NCBI GenBank assembly: GCA_009360345.1
Contig: SPDP01000008.1
Location: forward strand, 51,593 to 115,592
Source: Alcaligenaceae bacterium SAGV5
Lineage (GTDB): Bacteria > Pseudomonadota > Gammaproteobacteria > Burkholderiales > Burkholderiaceae_B
Direction: 5' to 3'
Length of the DNA: 64,000 nt
The notes under the pieces were generated by a model. The model searched no databases. It saw only the letters and a program-made list of their open reading frames with translations, and had not been told where the DNA came from. Shown here piece after piece: positions 53,776-62,248 of this stretch. Position 1 is the stretch's first letter; each line of letters starts with the position of its first letter. Position numbers and translations under genes: made by a program.

Positions 53776-55614
53776 TCAAAACACCCCTTCCAGCAGTTGC
53801 TTCATCTCGAGCACCAGCACGAGCGTGCCATCGCCGGACAGGGTCGCGCCGGCCACGCCCTTGGGATGGATGCCCTCCAGCGGCTTGATCATGACTTCGT
53901 CCTGGCCGATGAAGCCGTCCACGCCCAGCACGAGTTGGCGGTCGCCATAAGCCAGGACGACGGCGAGCGACGGCGGCTCCTCGCGCTGGCGCCCGAGCAG
54001 GACCGCCAGGTCGATGACGGGCAGGATCTCTCCACGTATGGTCAGGGCCTGGTTGCTGCCCACGGTGTGCATCTCCTCCTGGCGCAGCGGAATGATCTCG
54101 CGCACCACGGACAGGGGGATCGCATAGGGCTGGTCGACCAGCTTGAGCATCAGCACCGGCAGGATGGCCAGGGTCAGGGGCAGCGAGATCACGATGTGCG
54201 ACCCCATGCCCGGCGAAGACTGGATGTCGATCTGCCCCTTGAGCTTCTCGATGTTGGTCTTGACCACATCCATGCCCACACCGCGCCCCGACAGGTCGCT
54301 GACCTCGCTGCGGGTGGAGAATCCCGGCAGGAAGATCAGTTGCAGGCAATGGGCGTTGTCCAGCACGGCGGCATCCTCCGCGCTGATGACGCCTTTCTCG
54401 ATGGCCTTGCGGCGGATGACTTCGGGATCCATGCCGCGGCCGTCGTCCGACACTTCGATCACGATGGAGTCACCCGTCTGGCGGGCCGACAGGTGGACCG
54501 TGCCACGCGCGGGCTTGCCGACCGAACGGCGCTCGACCATGGTTTCGACGCCATGATCGACAGCGTTGCGTATCAGGTGCACCAGCGGATCGTTGAGTTC
54601 GTCCAGGATGGTCTTGTCGACCTCGGTCTCGCCGCCGGTGATATTCAGCTCCACGTCCTTGCCCAGCTGGCGGGCCAGGTCGCGGGCCAGGCGCGAGTAC
54701 TTCTGGAACACCCTGCCGACCGGTTGCATGCGCGCCATCATGACGGCCGACTGCAGGTCGGACACCAGCGTGTCGAGTTGGCTGAAGACCGCATCCAGCG
54801 TCTCGGCCGCCGCGTCGTCCCGGCGGCTGGCGCCCAGCAGCGCATCGCGCAGGCAGGACAGGCGGTTCTTGGTCAGGCCGATCTCGCCCGACAAGTTCAG
54901 TATCTGGTCGAAACGCGTCGTGTCCACGCGGATCGTCGCATCCTTGGCGATGACCGGCGCACCGCCCATGGGGGCCAGCATCTCGGGGCGATAGGGCCGC
55001 GACGATGGCGGCACCCCCGGTGCCGCGGCCGCGGGCGCGGCGCCGGGCTCGTCGGCATGCATTCCGGGCGGATCGCCGAACGCGGCGCGGTAGTAGCCCA
55101 GCCAGTCCGGCTCGGCGCCCGTACGCGCCGCCGGTCCGGACACCGGCGCCGCCGCGTGGGCGGGCACACGCGAGCCGTCGGCGGGCACGGACTCCGCCGT
55201 CAACATGCTGGTATCGACGGTCTCGCCCTTGGCGGCGGCCTCCAGCGCGGCAAGCAACCCGGCGGGAGCCGGCTCGGGCATCGCGCCGCGCTCCATTTCC
55301 GAGAACATGCGCCGCACTTCGCCCGTCGCCGCCAGGATCACGTCCATCGTTTCCGGCGTGATGCGCAGCGAACCACCCCGCAGCAGGTCCAGCAGGTTTT
55401 CGCCCCGGTGGCACAGCTCCACCAGCGGCGTCGCCTCGAGAAACCCGGCTCCGCCCTTGACGGTATGGAAACCCCGGAACACCTGGTTGAGCAGGCCGGC
55501 GTCATCGGGACGCTGTTCCAGTTCGACCAGGCCGATATCGACGTCGTCGAGCAGGTCGGAGGCCTCCGTCAGGAAGTCGGCAAGCAGGTCCTGCATGTCG
55601 GAGAAGGCTGACAC
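53776..55614 (-). CDS. cheA: chemotaxis histidine kinase CheA
   Basis: 612 aa. P1 domain with phosphorylated H50 in FRGFHTVKGGAGF, an Ala/Pro-rich stretch (about residues 105-215) where P2 would be, P3 dimerisation helices, P4 kinase (HLIRNAVDHGVE, DDGRGMD, SGRGVGMDVVKTNIE) and P5 CheW-like domain (GEILPVIDLAVLLGRQ). GTG start with GAGGA 5 nt upstream. The CheY-binding P2 is not obvious, so it may be reduced. Confidence 0.95.
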   Translation of the reverse strand: MSAFSDMQDLLADFLTEASDLLDDVDIGLVELEQRPDDAGLLNQVFRGFHTVKGGAGFLEATPLVELCHRGENLLDLLRGGSLRITPETMDVILAATGEVRRMFSEMERGAMPEPAPAGLLAALEAAAKGETVDTSMLTAESVPADGSRVPAHAAAPVSGPAARTGAEPDWLGYYRAAFGDPPGMHADEPGAAPAAAAPGVPPSSRPYRPEMLAPMGGAPVIAKDATIRVDTTRFDQILNLSGEIGLTKNRLSCLRDALLGASRRDDAAAETLDAVFSQLDTLVSDLQSAVMMARMQPVGRVFQKYSRLARDLARQLGKDVELNITGGETEVDKTILDELNDPLVHLIRNAVDHGVETMVERRSVGKPARGTVHLSARQTGDSIVIEVSDDGRGMDPEVIRRKAIEKGVISAEDAAVLDNAHCLQLIFLPGFSTRSEVSDLSGRGVGMDVVKTNIEKLKGQIDIQSSPGMGSHIVISLPLTLAILPVLMLKLVDQPYAIPLSVVREIIPLRQEEMHTVGSNQALTIRGEILPVIDLAVLLGRQREEPPSLAVVLAYGDRQLVLGVDGFIGQDEVMIKPLEGIHPKGVAGATLSGDGTLVLVLEMKQLLEGVF

Positions 55615-55626
55615 TCGTGTCCTCGC

Positions 55627-56379
55627 TCAAAAACCCAGGCTTTCCAGCAGATCGTCGACCTGCGCCTGGTTGGCCACCACGTCGTCGCGGCTGGACGCGT
55701 CGATGACGGGACCATTCATCCATTCGCTGTGCGCGGCGTTGCGCTTCTCGGGAGGCGTGCTCTCGATCAGCAGCTTGACCAGCTCGTCCTCGAAATTCTG
55801 GGCGAGCTTGAGCACTTTCTGGATGACCTGGCCGGTCAGGTCGTGGAAGTCCTGGGCCATCATGATGTCGGTCAGCAGCGCCTGGGTGGCCCGCGCATCG
55901 TCCTGCGTCCGATCGAGGAACGCGCTGGTCTCGGCCGCCACCCGCTTGAAATCGTCCACGCCCAGCCGGCGGCCGTACAGCTCGCGCCACTGCCCGCTCA
56001 GGCGCGCGCCTTCCTTTTCCACGCCCTCCTGGATCTCCTGGCCTTTCTCGACATTGGACAAGGCGCGCTCGGCGGCCTGGCCGGTCAGCCGCGCGATGTA
56101 ATCCAGGCGCTGGCGCGTATCGGGCAGCGAGTGCACGGCCTGCTCCACTTTCTGGTGGTAGCCCAGCTCGCGCAGCGCATCGTGCAATTGCCGGGTCAGC
56201 ATGCCGACCCGCTGGTAGAACTCCGGCGACTGATCGGCCGCGGCCTCGTCCTCGCTCACGGCGGCCGCCGCGGCCGGAGCCGCGTCGGCTGCCGGTTCGG
56301 CATCGAGCCGAGCCAGGGTTTCGGACGAAATCTGGTCGAACAGCGCTTCGAGGTCTTCGGTATCGCCGGTATGGGCCAT
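55627..56379 (-). CDS. cheZ: CheY-P phosphatase CheZ
   Basis: 250 aa, long helices with the catalytic region DIMMAQDFHDLTGQVIQKV (Gln of the active site) and the C-terminal CheY-docking peptide QAQVDDLLESLGF. N-terminal Ala-rich stretch near residues 30-50. Overlaps cheY (TGATG). Confidence 0.95.
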   Translation of the reverse strand: MAHTGDTEDLEALFDQISSETLARLDAEPAADAAPAAAAAVSEDEAAADQSPEFYQRVGMLTRQLHDALRELGYHQKVEQAVHSLPDTRQRLDYIARLTGQAAERALSNVEKGQEIQEGVEKEGARLSGQWRELYGRRLGVDDFKRVAAETSAFLDRTQDDARATQALLTDIMMAQDFHDLTGQVIQKVLKLAQNFEDELVKLLIESTPPEKRNAAHSEWMNGPVIDASSRDDVVANQAQVDDLLESLGF

Positions 56380-56774
56380 TACGTGCTCCCGTTCATTTTC
56401 TGCACGATCTTGGTCAGCTTTTCTTCCAGCGTCGCCTTGGTGAAGGGCTTGACGATGTAGCCGTTCGCCCCGATCTGGGCGGCCAGCACGATGTCTTCCT
56501 TCTTGGCTTCGGCGGTCACCAACAGCACCGGCAGCTTCTTGAGCTGGTCGTCGGCGCGGATCTCGCGCAGCAGCTCGAAGCCGTTCATGTTCGGCATGTT
56601 GATGTCGCTGACCACGAAATTGAACAGGCCGCTGCGCAGCTTGCTCAATGCTATCTGGCCGTCCTCGGCCTCGTCGGCGTTGTTGTAGCCGAGTTCCTTC
56701 AGGAGATTGCGGACGATGCGCCGCATCGTCGAAAAATCGTCGACGATAAGGAACTTCAAATCGTCAGGCTTCAT
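56379..56774 (-). CDS. cheY: chemotaxis response regulator CheY
   Basis: 131 aa single receiver domain: D12/D13 acidic pair, phospho-acceptor D57 (VVSDINMPNMNG), T87 and K109 all in place. Close to the enterobacterial CheY. Overlaps the cheV 3' end by 11 nt. Confidence 0.97.
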   Translation of the reverse strand: MKPDDLKFLIVDDFSTMRRIVRNLLKELGYNNADEAEDGQIALSKLRSGLFNFVVSDINMPNMNGFELLREIRADDQLKKLPVLLVTAEAKKEDIVLAAQIGANGYIVKPFTKATLEEKLTKIVQKMNGST

Positions 56775-57726
56775 TTGCTCCCTTTCTGGCCTTGATATGT
56801 GTGAGTTGAGCGGCGATCATACTAGCCAGTTCCGAGGGGTGGAATTTCGCGACATAGGCATCGACGCCCACCTGCTGCCCGAGCTTCTTGTTCGCGACCG
56901 ATGACAGCGATGAATGCATCACGACGGGAATCTTCGCGAAGCGGGGATCGGACTTGATGTGGCGGGTCAGCACGTAGCCGTCCATCTCGGGCATCTCGGC
57001 ATCGACCAGGATCATTCCCAGCATCAGGTCCAGCGGCAGCTTCTCGGCGTCGGCCCGCGCCGCGATGCCCCGGAGCTTGTCCCAGGCGTCGGCGCCGTTC
57101 GTGGCGTGCTGGTGCGGCAACCCCATGCGGTCCAGCACTTCCGTGATCTTCTTGCGCGCCAGCGAGGAATCGTCGGCGAAGAACACATTTGCCTTGATTT
57201 CGGCGTCGACCTGCTGGATCTCGGACGGAATCTTGTCCTCGCCTATGACCGAGGCCAGGATCTGCTCGACGTCCAGGATGGACACCAGCTTGCCGTCGGC
57301 CAGCTCGGTCAGCGCCGTCATGAACGAGGTGTTGTTCGAAGGCATGGACTGCGGCGACTTGACCTTGTCCCAGTCGATGCGCACGATGCGGTCCACGTCG
57401 GCCACCAGGAAAGCCTGCGTATGGCTGGAGAACTCGGTGATCAGCAGCTTGGTGCGCGGCGTCTCGACCTGCATGTTGATGGAGGTGGCCAGATCGATGA
57501 CGGGCAGGATCGCGCCGCGCAGCGAAATGATGCCCTCCACCCCGCGCGGCACGTTCGGCGTCCTGGTGATCGGAATCGTCTCGCAGACCTCGCGCACCTT
57601 GAACACGTTGATGCCGAAGACCTCGCTGCCGCCCAGCGAGAACAGCAGCAGCTCCATCTTGTTCGAACCGGCCAGCCGGGCCTTCTCGTCCACCATTTCC
57701 ATCAACCGATTGTCACCGGCACCCAT
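56764..57726 (-). CDS. cheV: chemotaxis coupling protein CheV
   Basis: 320 aa: N-terminal CheW domain (FGINVFKVREVCETIPITRT, VEGIISLRGAILPVIDLA) and C-terminal receiver (NVFFADDSSLARKKITEVL, ILVDAEMPEMDGY). CheV couples receptors to CheA and is itself phosphorylated. I chose ATG 57726 (MGAGDNRLME) because GGAGG lies just upstream, inside the first codons of the alternative ATG at 57738. It may replace CheW here, since no cheW is in the cluster. Confidence 0.94.
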   Translation of the reverse strand: MGAGDNRLMEMVDEKARLAGSNKMELLLFSLGGSEVFGINVFKVREVCETIPITRTPNVPRGVEGIISLRGAILPVIDLATSINMQVETPRTKLLITEFSSHTQAFLVADVDRIVRIDWDKVKSPQSMPSNNTSFMTALTELADGKLVSILDVEQILASVIGEDKIPSEIQQVDAEIKANVFFADDSSLARKKITEVLDRMGLPHQHATNGADAWDKLRGIAARADAEKLPLDLMLGMILVDAEMPEMDGYVLTRHIKSDPRFAKIPVVMHSSLSSVANKKLGQQVGVDAYVAKFHPSELASMIAAQLTHIKARKGANEA

Positions 57727-57765
57727 AGCATCCTCCATACCGGCCGGTCCAAGCCGGCTCAGTGA

Positions 57766-58674
57766 TCATTGCGATTCGAGAACGGACACCCGCAGCGGCG
57801 TCCCGTCGTTCAACCTGCCAGGAATGGCGGGTACATCGACATAAACGCCGCCTTTCTTGAGAAACTCCTCGCTGCGCCTGTTCAACACCACGATGCTGAT
57901 GCGCCGGTTCTCGGCCGCCTTCACGTCGGCACGGTTGAACGGCACGGAATCCGACAGACCCACCACGCGCAGCGCCTTGCCTTCCTGCATGCCGGCGGTG
58001 AGCATCTCGCGCCGCGCGGCATTGGCGCGGTCGGCGGACAGTTCCCAGTTGCTGTAGCCGCCAGTGCCGCCGGCATAGGGCGCCGAATCGGTATGGCCGG
58101 AAATCGATATCTTGTTCTCGACGCCGTTCAGCACGCGGGCCAGCTCGTCCAGGATGACGCGGCTGTAGTCCTTCAGCACGGTCTTGCCGGTATCGAACAT
58201 GGGCCGGTTCTTCTCGTCCACGATCTGGATCCGCAGCCCCTCGTCGGTGAAATCCAGCAGGATCTGGTCCTTGAACTGCGTCAGCGTGGGCTGGGTGAAG
58301 ATCAGGCTCTCGAGCTCGGACTTCAGGCCCTCGAGCTTGCGGCGCTCGCGGGCTTCCTGCTCGTCGTCGCTGGCGCGGCGCTGGGGCGTGACGCGGGGAC
58401 TCAGGTGCTGGCCGCCCGTCAGCACGCTGACCGGATCGCCCGCCACGCTGCCCGACGTAACCGCCACGCGCAGCGGCGTACGGAAATATTCGGAAATGCC
58501 ATCCAGGTCGGCCTGGGCCGAGGTCGTCAGCAGCCACATCAGCAGGAAGAAGGCCATCATGGCGGTGACGAAGTCGGCATAGGCGATCTTCCACATGCCG
58601 GCGCCATGGGGCTTGCCGGCCCGCTTGCGGGACCGCCGGATGATGATCGGCACTACGCCGTCCTTGCCTGCCAT
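57766..58674 (-). CDS. motB: flagellar stator protein MotB
   Basis: 302 aa. Single TM with proton-channel D34 in IAYADFVTAMMAFFLLMWLL, a plug/linker region, and a C-terminal OmpA-type peptidoglycan-binding domain (ISGHTDSAPYAGG, NWELSADRANAARREML). Paired with motA 23 nt upstream. Confidence 0.97.
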   Translation of the reverse strand: MAGKDGVVPIIIRRSRKRAGKPHGAGMWKIAYADFVTAMMAFFLLMWLLTTSAQADLDGISEYFRTPLRVAVTSGSVAGDPVSVLTGGQHLSPRVTPQRRASDDEQEARERRKLEGLKSELESLIFTQPTLTQFKDQILLDFTDEGLRIQIVDEKNRPMFDTGKTVLKDYSRVILDELARVLNGVENKISISGHTDSAPYAGGTGGYSNWELSADRANAARREMLTAGMQEGKALRVVGLSDSVPFNRADVKAAENRRISIVVLNRRSEEFLKKGGVYVDVPAIPGRLNDGTPLRVSVLESQ

Positions 58675-58697
58675 GATCGAGACTCCCTACCCTGCCG

Positions 58698-59558
58698 TCA
58701 CGCGGCGGACCTGCCCCGCACCGTGTCTTCCAGCTCGCCGAACGTGGGGCGTTCGGTCGAGAACAGCACCTTGCGTCCGAACTCGACGGCCAGCGCGGGC
58801 GCATAGCCGTTCAGGCTCGCCAGCAGGGCGACCTTGATGCATTCGAGCTGCTTGCTGCTTTCGCTCACCTTCTGCTCCAGCACCGAGGCCAGCGGCCCGA
58901 CGATGCCGTAGGCGAGCAGGATGCCGACGAAGGTACCGACCAGCGCCGCGCCGATCTTGGCACCGAGCACGGCCGGCGGCTCGCCCACCGACCCCATCAC
59001 GTTGACCACGCCCATCACCGCGGCGACGATGCCGAAGGCCGGCAGCCCGTCGGCAATGCGCTGGATGGCGTGCGCCGGCACGCTGGCTTCCTGGTGGTGG
59101 GTGTCGATTTCCTGGTCCATCAGGGCTTCCAGCTCCAGCGGATTCAGGTTTCCGCTGACCATGAGCCGCAGGTAGTCCGTCACGAACTCGACCAGGTGCC
59201 CGTCGGCCAGCAGCGCGGGATATTTCTGGAACAGCGGGCTGTTGTAGGGCTCTTCAACGTCGGCCTCGATGGACATCAGGCCCTCGCGCCGCACCCGGTT
59301 GAGGATTTCGTACAGCAGCGCCAGCATGTCGAGGTAGCGCTGCTTGGTGAAGCGCGAGCCGTGCAGCGTGGTCGGCAATGCCCGCAGCGTCGCCCGCACC
59401 ACCTTGCTGGAATTGCCGCACACGAACGCGCCGAAAGCCGCGCCAGCGATGATGATCAGTTCGAACGGCTGGAACAGCGCGCCCAGCGAGCCGCCATGCA
59501 TGGCGTATCCGCCCAGCACTGACGCCCCAACGATGATGTAGCCGATGATGACGAGCAT
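58698..59558 (-). CDS. motA: flagellar stator protein MotA
   Basis: 286 aa, four membrane segments (MLVIIGYIIVGASVLGGYAM; FELIIIAGAAFGAFV; GLPAFGIVAAVMGVVNVMGS; IGAALVGTFVGILLAYGIVG) with the cytoplasmic charged loop. Start ATG 59558 begins at the first TM; a longer frame into the intergenic region is not supported. Confidence 0.97.
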   Translation of the reverse strand: MLVIIGYIIVGASVLGGYAMHGGSLGALFQPFELIIIAGAAFGAFVCGNSSKVVRATLRALPTTLHGSRFTKQRYLDMLALLYEILNRVRREGLMSIEADVEEPYNSPLFQKYPALLADGHLVEFVTDYLRLMVSGNLNPLELEALMDQEIDTHHQEASVPAHAIQRIADGLPAFGIVAAVMGVVNVMGSVGEPPAVLGAKIGAALVGTFVGILLAYGIVGPLASVLEQKVSESSKQLECIKVALLASLNGYAPALAVEFGRKVLFSTERPTFGELEDTVRGRSAA

Positions 59559-59578
59559 GTGGATGAGGTCCCCCCCTA

Positions 59579-59640
59579 CGCGCTTCGCGCGCCCCCCAGG
59601 GGGCGATGCGGGAGGACCGGCGGAGCCGGATCCTCCGCAT
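59579..59640. repeat. cluster of palindromes between flhC and motA
   Basis: Three hairpins in a row: CGCG-CTT-CGCG near 59579, GCCCCC-CA-GGGGGC (59591-59604), and a larger imperfect one with arms ATGCGG...CCGGC (59606-59620) and GCCGG...CCGCAT (59624-59640). They occupy the motA-side half of the 256-nt gap. No T-run, so they may be attenuators, RNA-stability structures or repetitive palindromic elements. The rest of the gap shows nothing clear. Confidence 0.6.
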
Positions 59641-59814
59641 CCCGGGTCTGGGCAGGGACTCGATATTGGCATCGGGAGCCTGCCTGCCAGGAATCTGGGG
59701 GACTGACGTGCGTGGGGCAATCGGGCTTCGTTGGCACATTGCGCGAAGCCATGAACGGGTTTTCGACCGGTAAAGACAAAACTTGAGAGCGGAAGCTTCC
59801 CGGGCCGGCCCGGG

Positions 59815-60369
59815 TCAGCGGGGCGCCGCCCCGGCCGGCTCCGCCTTCGCCGGACGCCGGGTCTTGCCGGCGCGGGATGGCATGTGGCACAGGCCACAGA
59901 CGTATTGATGCGCCAACTCGAAGGTATGGGTGACGAACTCGCCGCCGCAACGCGTGCAGGCCGTCATTCCCAGCATGCCGGCATCGAAGAACCGCGTCAG
60001 GCGCCAGGCCCGCGTGATCGACAGGACCTCGGGCAGCCCCAACTGCCCCACCTGCTCGCGGTACAGCCGGTAGGCGCGGATCAGCGCCTCGACCGCCGTC
60101 GCGTCGTCCAGGCCGATCTGATGGCGGTGGACATTCATGAACAGCGAGGCGTGGACGTTGGGCTGCCAGGTCATGAACCAATCGGTGGAAAACGGCAACA
60201 TGCCCTTGGGCGGCGATTTCCCGCGGATCTCGCGATACAGGCGCAACAGACGCTCGCGCGACAGTTGCACCTCCGCCTCCAGCACCTGCAGGCGGGCGTC
60301 CAGGCGGATCAGTTCGGATGCGATCTCGATCTGGCGCGCCTCGGACAGGACGCTTTTAGCTCGCGCCAT
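59815..60369 (-). CDS. flhC: flagellar master activator subunit FlhC
   Basis: 184 aa. The family zinc site is visible as CTRC...CGLC in the C-terminal part, after LGLPEVLSITRAWRLTRFFD. With FlhD it forms the FlhD4C2 complex that activates class II flagellar promoters. 37 nt downstream of flhD. Confidence 0.96.
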   Translation of the reverse strand: MARAKSVLSEARQIEIASELIRLDARLQVLEAEVQLSRERLLRLYREIRGKSPPKGMLPFSTDWFMTWQPNVHASLFMNVHRHQIGLDDATAVEALIRAYRLYREQVGQLGLPEVLSITRAWRLTRFFDAGMLGMTACTRCGGEFVTHTFELAHQYVCGLCHMPSRAGKTRRPAKAEPAGAAPR

Positions 60370-60406
60370 GCGGCCCCCGGATACTGCGACGATACATGGC
60401 CAGGAC

Positions 60407-60784
60407 TCAGGAAGCGGCCATCGCGGCGGTCCGGCCGGCCATCAGGATGGCCGCATGGATACGGGGCGAAACGTCATCGCGCTTGGGCGAGGACAGCAGA
60501 TTCCAGACCAGCGAGTCGTCGAAGCGGAACCGGGCGAGCAGCATGCTGGAGCCGGCGATCTTGAGCAACTGGGCGGTCGTCAGCGAGGAAAGGATGTCAG
60601 CCACCTCGCTCGTGATGCCGAGGCGGTAGAGCGCCTCGGCGCGATCCACGCGCAACATCTGCTGCGCAAGCATCAGATAGGTCAGGTTGGCATCGCGGAT
60701 TTCCTCGCTCAGCCTTGACATGGGGGAAGATTCGGCCAGGGGAGCCGATACGTCCAGATCGACCACGTCGCAAACTTGAGTCAT
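60407..60784 (-). CDS. flhD: flagellar master activator subunit FlhD
   Basis: 125 aa. DANLTYLMLAQQMLRVDRAE, ALYRLGITSEVADILSSL and LARFRFDDSLVWNLL are FlhD-typical. Start ATG 60784 with AAAGGAA upstream; a longer in-frame reading from 60871 passes through a leader hairpin and is unlikely. Confidence 0.95.
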   Translation of the reverse strand: MTQVCDVVDLDVSAPLAESSPMSRLSEEIRDANLTYLMLAQQMLRVDRAEALYRLGITSEVADILSSLTTAQLLKIAGSSMLLARFRFDDSLVWNLLSSPKRDDVSPRIHAAILMAGRTAAMAAS

Positions 60785-60805
60785 CGCGATTCCTTTGAGG
60801 AAAAC

Positions 60806-60817
60806 CCCGCTAGCGGG
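60806..60817 (-). promoter_or_regulatory. tight hairpin in the flhD leader
   Basis: CCCGCTAGCGGG palindrome followed on the flhD strand by GTTTT, 21 nt before the ATG and just ahead of the ribosome site. It looks like a small terminator/attenuator in the 5' leader of the master operon. Confidence 0.5.
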
Positions 60818-60951
60818 ATGTAAGACAAGCGTCCTGGACGGCTTTTTCTTCCGACACAGGAACCAATTCAATATGTAAATTATTAGACACTTGTTACCAT
60901 ATTGACATCGGAACCCCGCTGGATTTCACGTCTGCTTAGGTACACTCCGCG

Positions 60952-60970
60952 TGTAAGAATATTTCTTACA
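60952..60970. promoter_or_regulatory. 19-bp palindrome in the flhDC/kinase promoter region
   Basis: TGTAAGAATATTTCTTACA: perfect 8-bp arms around TAT, in an AT-rich 220-nt divergent region. The core TTCTTA/TAAGAA resembles the heptamers bound by BvgA (TTTCNTA type), the regulator that represses flagella in Bordetella, though the half-sites here point outward. An operator for flhDC or for the kinase gene is likely; the protein is a guess. Confidence 0.55.
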
Positions 60971-61004
60971 AATTCTGTATCAGTTGTTTCATTTATACAC
61001 GCAA

Positions 61005-62165
61005 ATGCGAAACGCGATTCCACCCATCCAGCAGACTGCAGCCATGGCCGGAAACAACCATGCATTGCTGGAAGCCGCGCTGGAATCGCTTCCCGCCGCC
61101 ACCTGGGTCGTGGACCGGGACGGCCGGTACCGGTACGTCTCCGCGGCCTACGCCAGGCTGCTCGGCATCCCCCGGGCCGCCGATTGCCTGGGCCGGACCA
61201 TGGAAGAAACCATGCCCCCCTCGATCGCGCGCGTCCATGCGCTGCGCCATCGGCAGTTGCTCGAATCCCGCACCCGCAAGCGCTTCGAACAGATCTGGAC
61301 GGTGGACGGCGAGCCGAGATGGTTCGAGATCCAGCTGAGCTGCCTGTGCAACGACGAGGGCGAGTCGATCGCCGTCTCCGGCTACGCGCAGGACATCACG
61401 CAGCACATGGAACAACAGGAAGCGGCCCGCCGCATCCAGAGCGAACTGGAGAAGCGGGTCGCGCAGCGCACCCACCTGCTAAGCGTGATCAACGAAGAAC
61501 TGGAAGCCTTTTCGTATTCCGTCTCCCACGATCTGCGCGCGCCGCTGCGGCAGATCGCGGGCTTCGCCGGCCTGCTCGAGCGCGGCCTCGCCAGCCATCT
61601 GGGCGAAACCGACGCCAAGCACCTGCAGCACATCGTGGACAACGCGGGGCGCATGGAAGACCTGATCGGCGATCTGCTGCAGCTTGCACGCATCAACCAG
61701 AGCAGCCTGCTCAGGACCCGGGTGGACCTGGCCGCCATCGCGCACGGGGTCCTGGCAGACCTGCGCGGCGGCCAGCCCGGACGCCGGGTGGAGGAAGACC
61801 TGCCCGCCTCGGCCCTGGCCGAATGCGATGCCGGCCTGATGCGCATCGTGCTCGACAACCTGCTGGGCAATGCCTGGAAATTCACCGGCGGCCGCGCCGA
61901 GGCACACATCCAGTTCGGCAGCCTGCTGCGCGGCAACAGCACCATCTATTTCGTCCGCGACAACGGCGCCGGCTTCGACGCGCAGAACGCCGAACGCATG
62001 TTCGGCGCCTTCCAGCGCTTCCACCGCGCCAGCGACTTTCCCGGCACGGGCATCGGCCTGGCCACCGTCCGCCGCATCATCAACCGCCACGGCGGACAGA
62101 TCTGGGCGGAAAGCGCCCCCGGGCAAGGCGCGACCTTCTACTTCACGCTGGAAACGCCGGCCTGA
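61005..62165 (+). CDS. PAS-domain sensor histidine kinase, soluble
   Basis: 386 aa from ATG 61005 (TTG 60984 and ATG 61044 are alternatives). One PAS domain (LPAATWVVDRDGRYRYVSAA to GYAQDITQH, residues about 25-130), a coiled linker, then the phospho-acceptor box FSYSVSHDLRAPLRQIAGF with H175, N-box LDNLLGNAWKF, G1 DNGAGFD, and G2 FPGTGIGLATV. No membrane segment and no cognate regulator next to it. It lies between flhDC and fliC, so input to motility control is plausible. The kinase core is of the phytochrome-like (bacteriophytochrome/HisKA) type. Confidence 0.92.
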   Translation: MRNAIPPIQQTAAMAGNNHALLEAALESLPAATWVVDRDGRYRYVSAAYARLLGIPRAADCLGRTMEETMPPSIARVHALRHRQLLESRTRKRFEQIWTVDGEPRWFEIQLSCLCNDEGESIAVSGYAQDITQHMEQQEAARRIQSELEKRVAQRTHLLSVINEELEAFSYSVSHDLRAPLRQIAGFAGLLERGLASHLGETDAKHLQHIVDNAGRMEDLIGDLLQLARINQSSLLRTRVDLAAIAHGVLADLRGGQPGRRVEEDLPASALAECDAGLMRIVLDNLLGNAWKFTGGRAEAHIQFGSLLRGNSTIYFVRDNGAGFDAQNAERMFGAFQRFHRASDFPGTGIGLATVRRIINRHGGQIWAESAPGQGATFYFTLETPA

Positions 62166-62186
62166 CGTCCGCCCCGGCTGCGCCCA

Positions 62187-62213
62187 CAATCGGACTGCCA
62201 CGGAGAAACTTTA
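62187..62213 (-). promoter_or_regulatory. possible minus-strand sigma-28 promoter
   Basis: Reading the minus strand: TAAAGTTT (complement of 62206-62213), 11-nt spacer, TCCGATTG (complement of 62187-62194). The -35 is perfect and the -10 keeps the CCGAT core. It would transcribe antisense into the 3' end of the kinase gene. Confidence 0.4.
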
Positions 62214-62248
62214 GCGGTATTTTTTTCCGCCAAACCGCCCTCTCCGCC

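Noticed and set aside
60883..61065. 60-codon minus-strand frame in the flhD/kinase intergenic region
   Set aside because: Overlaps the 19-bp palindrome and the kinase start, has no ribosome site and no recognisable content.
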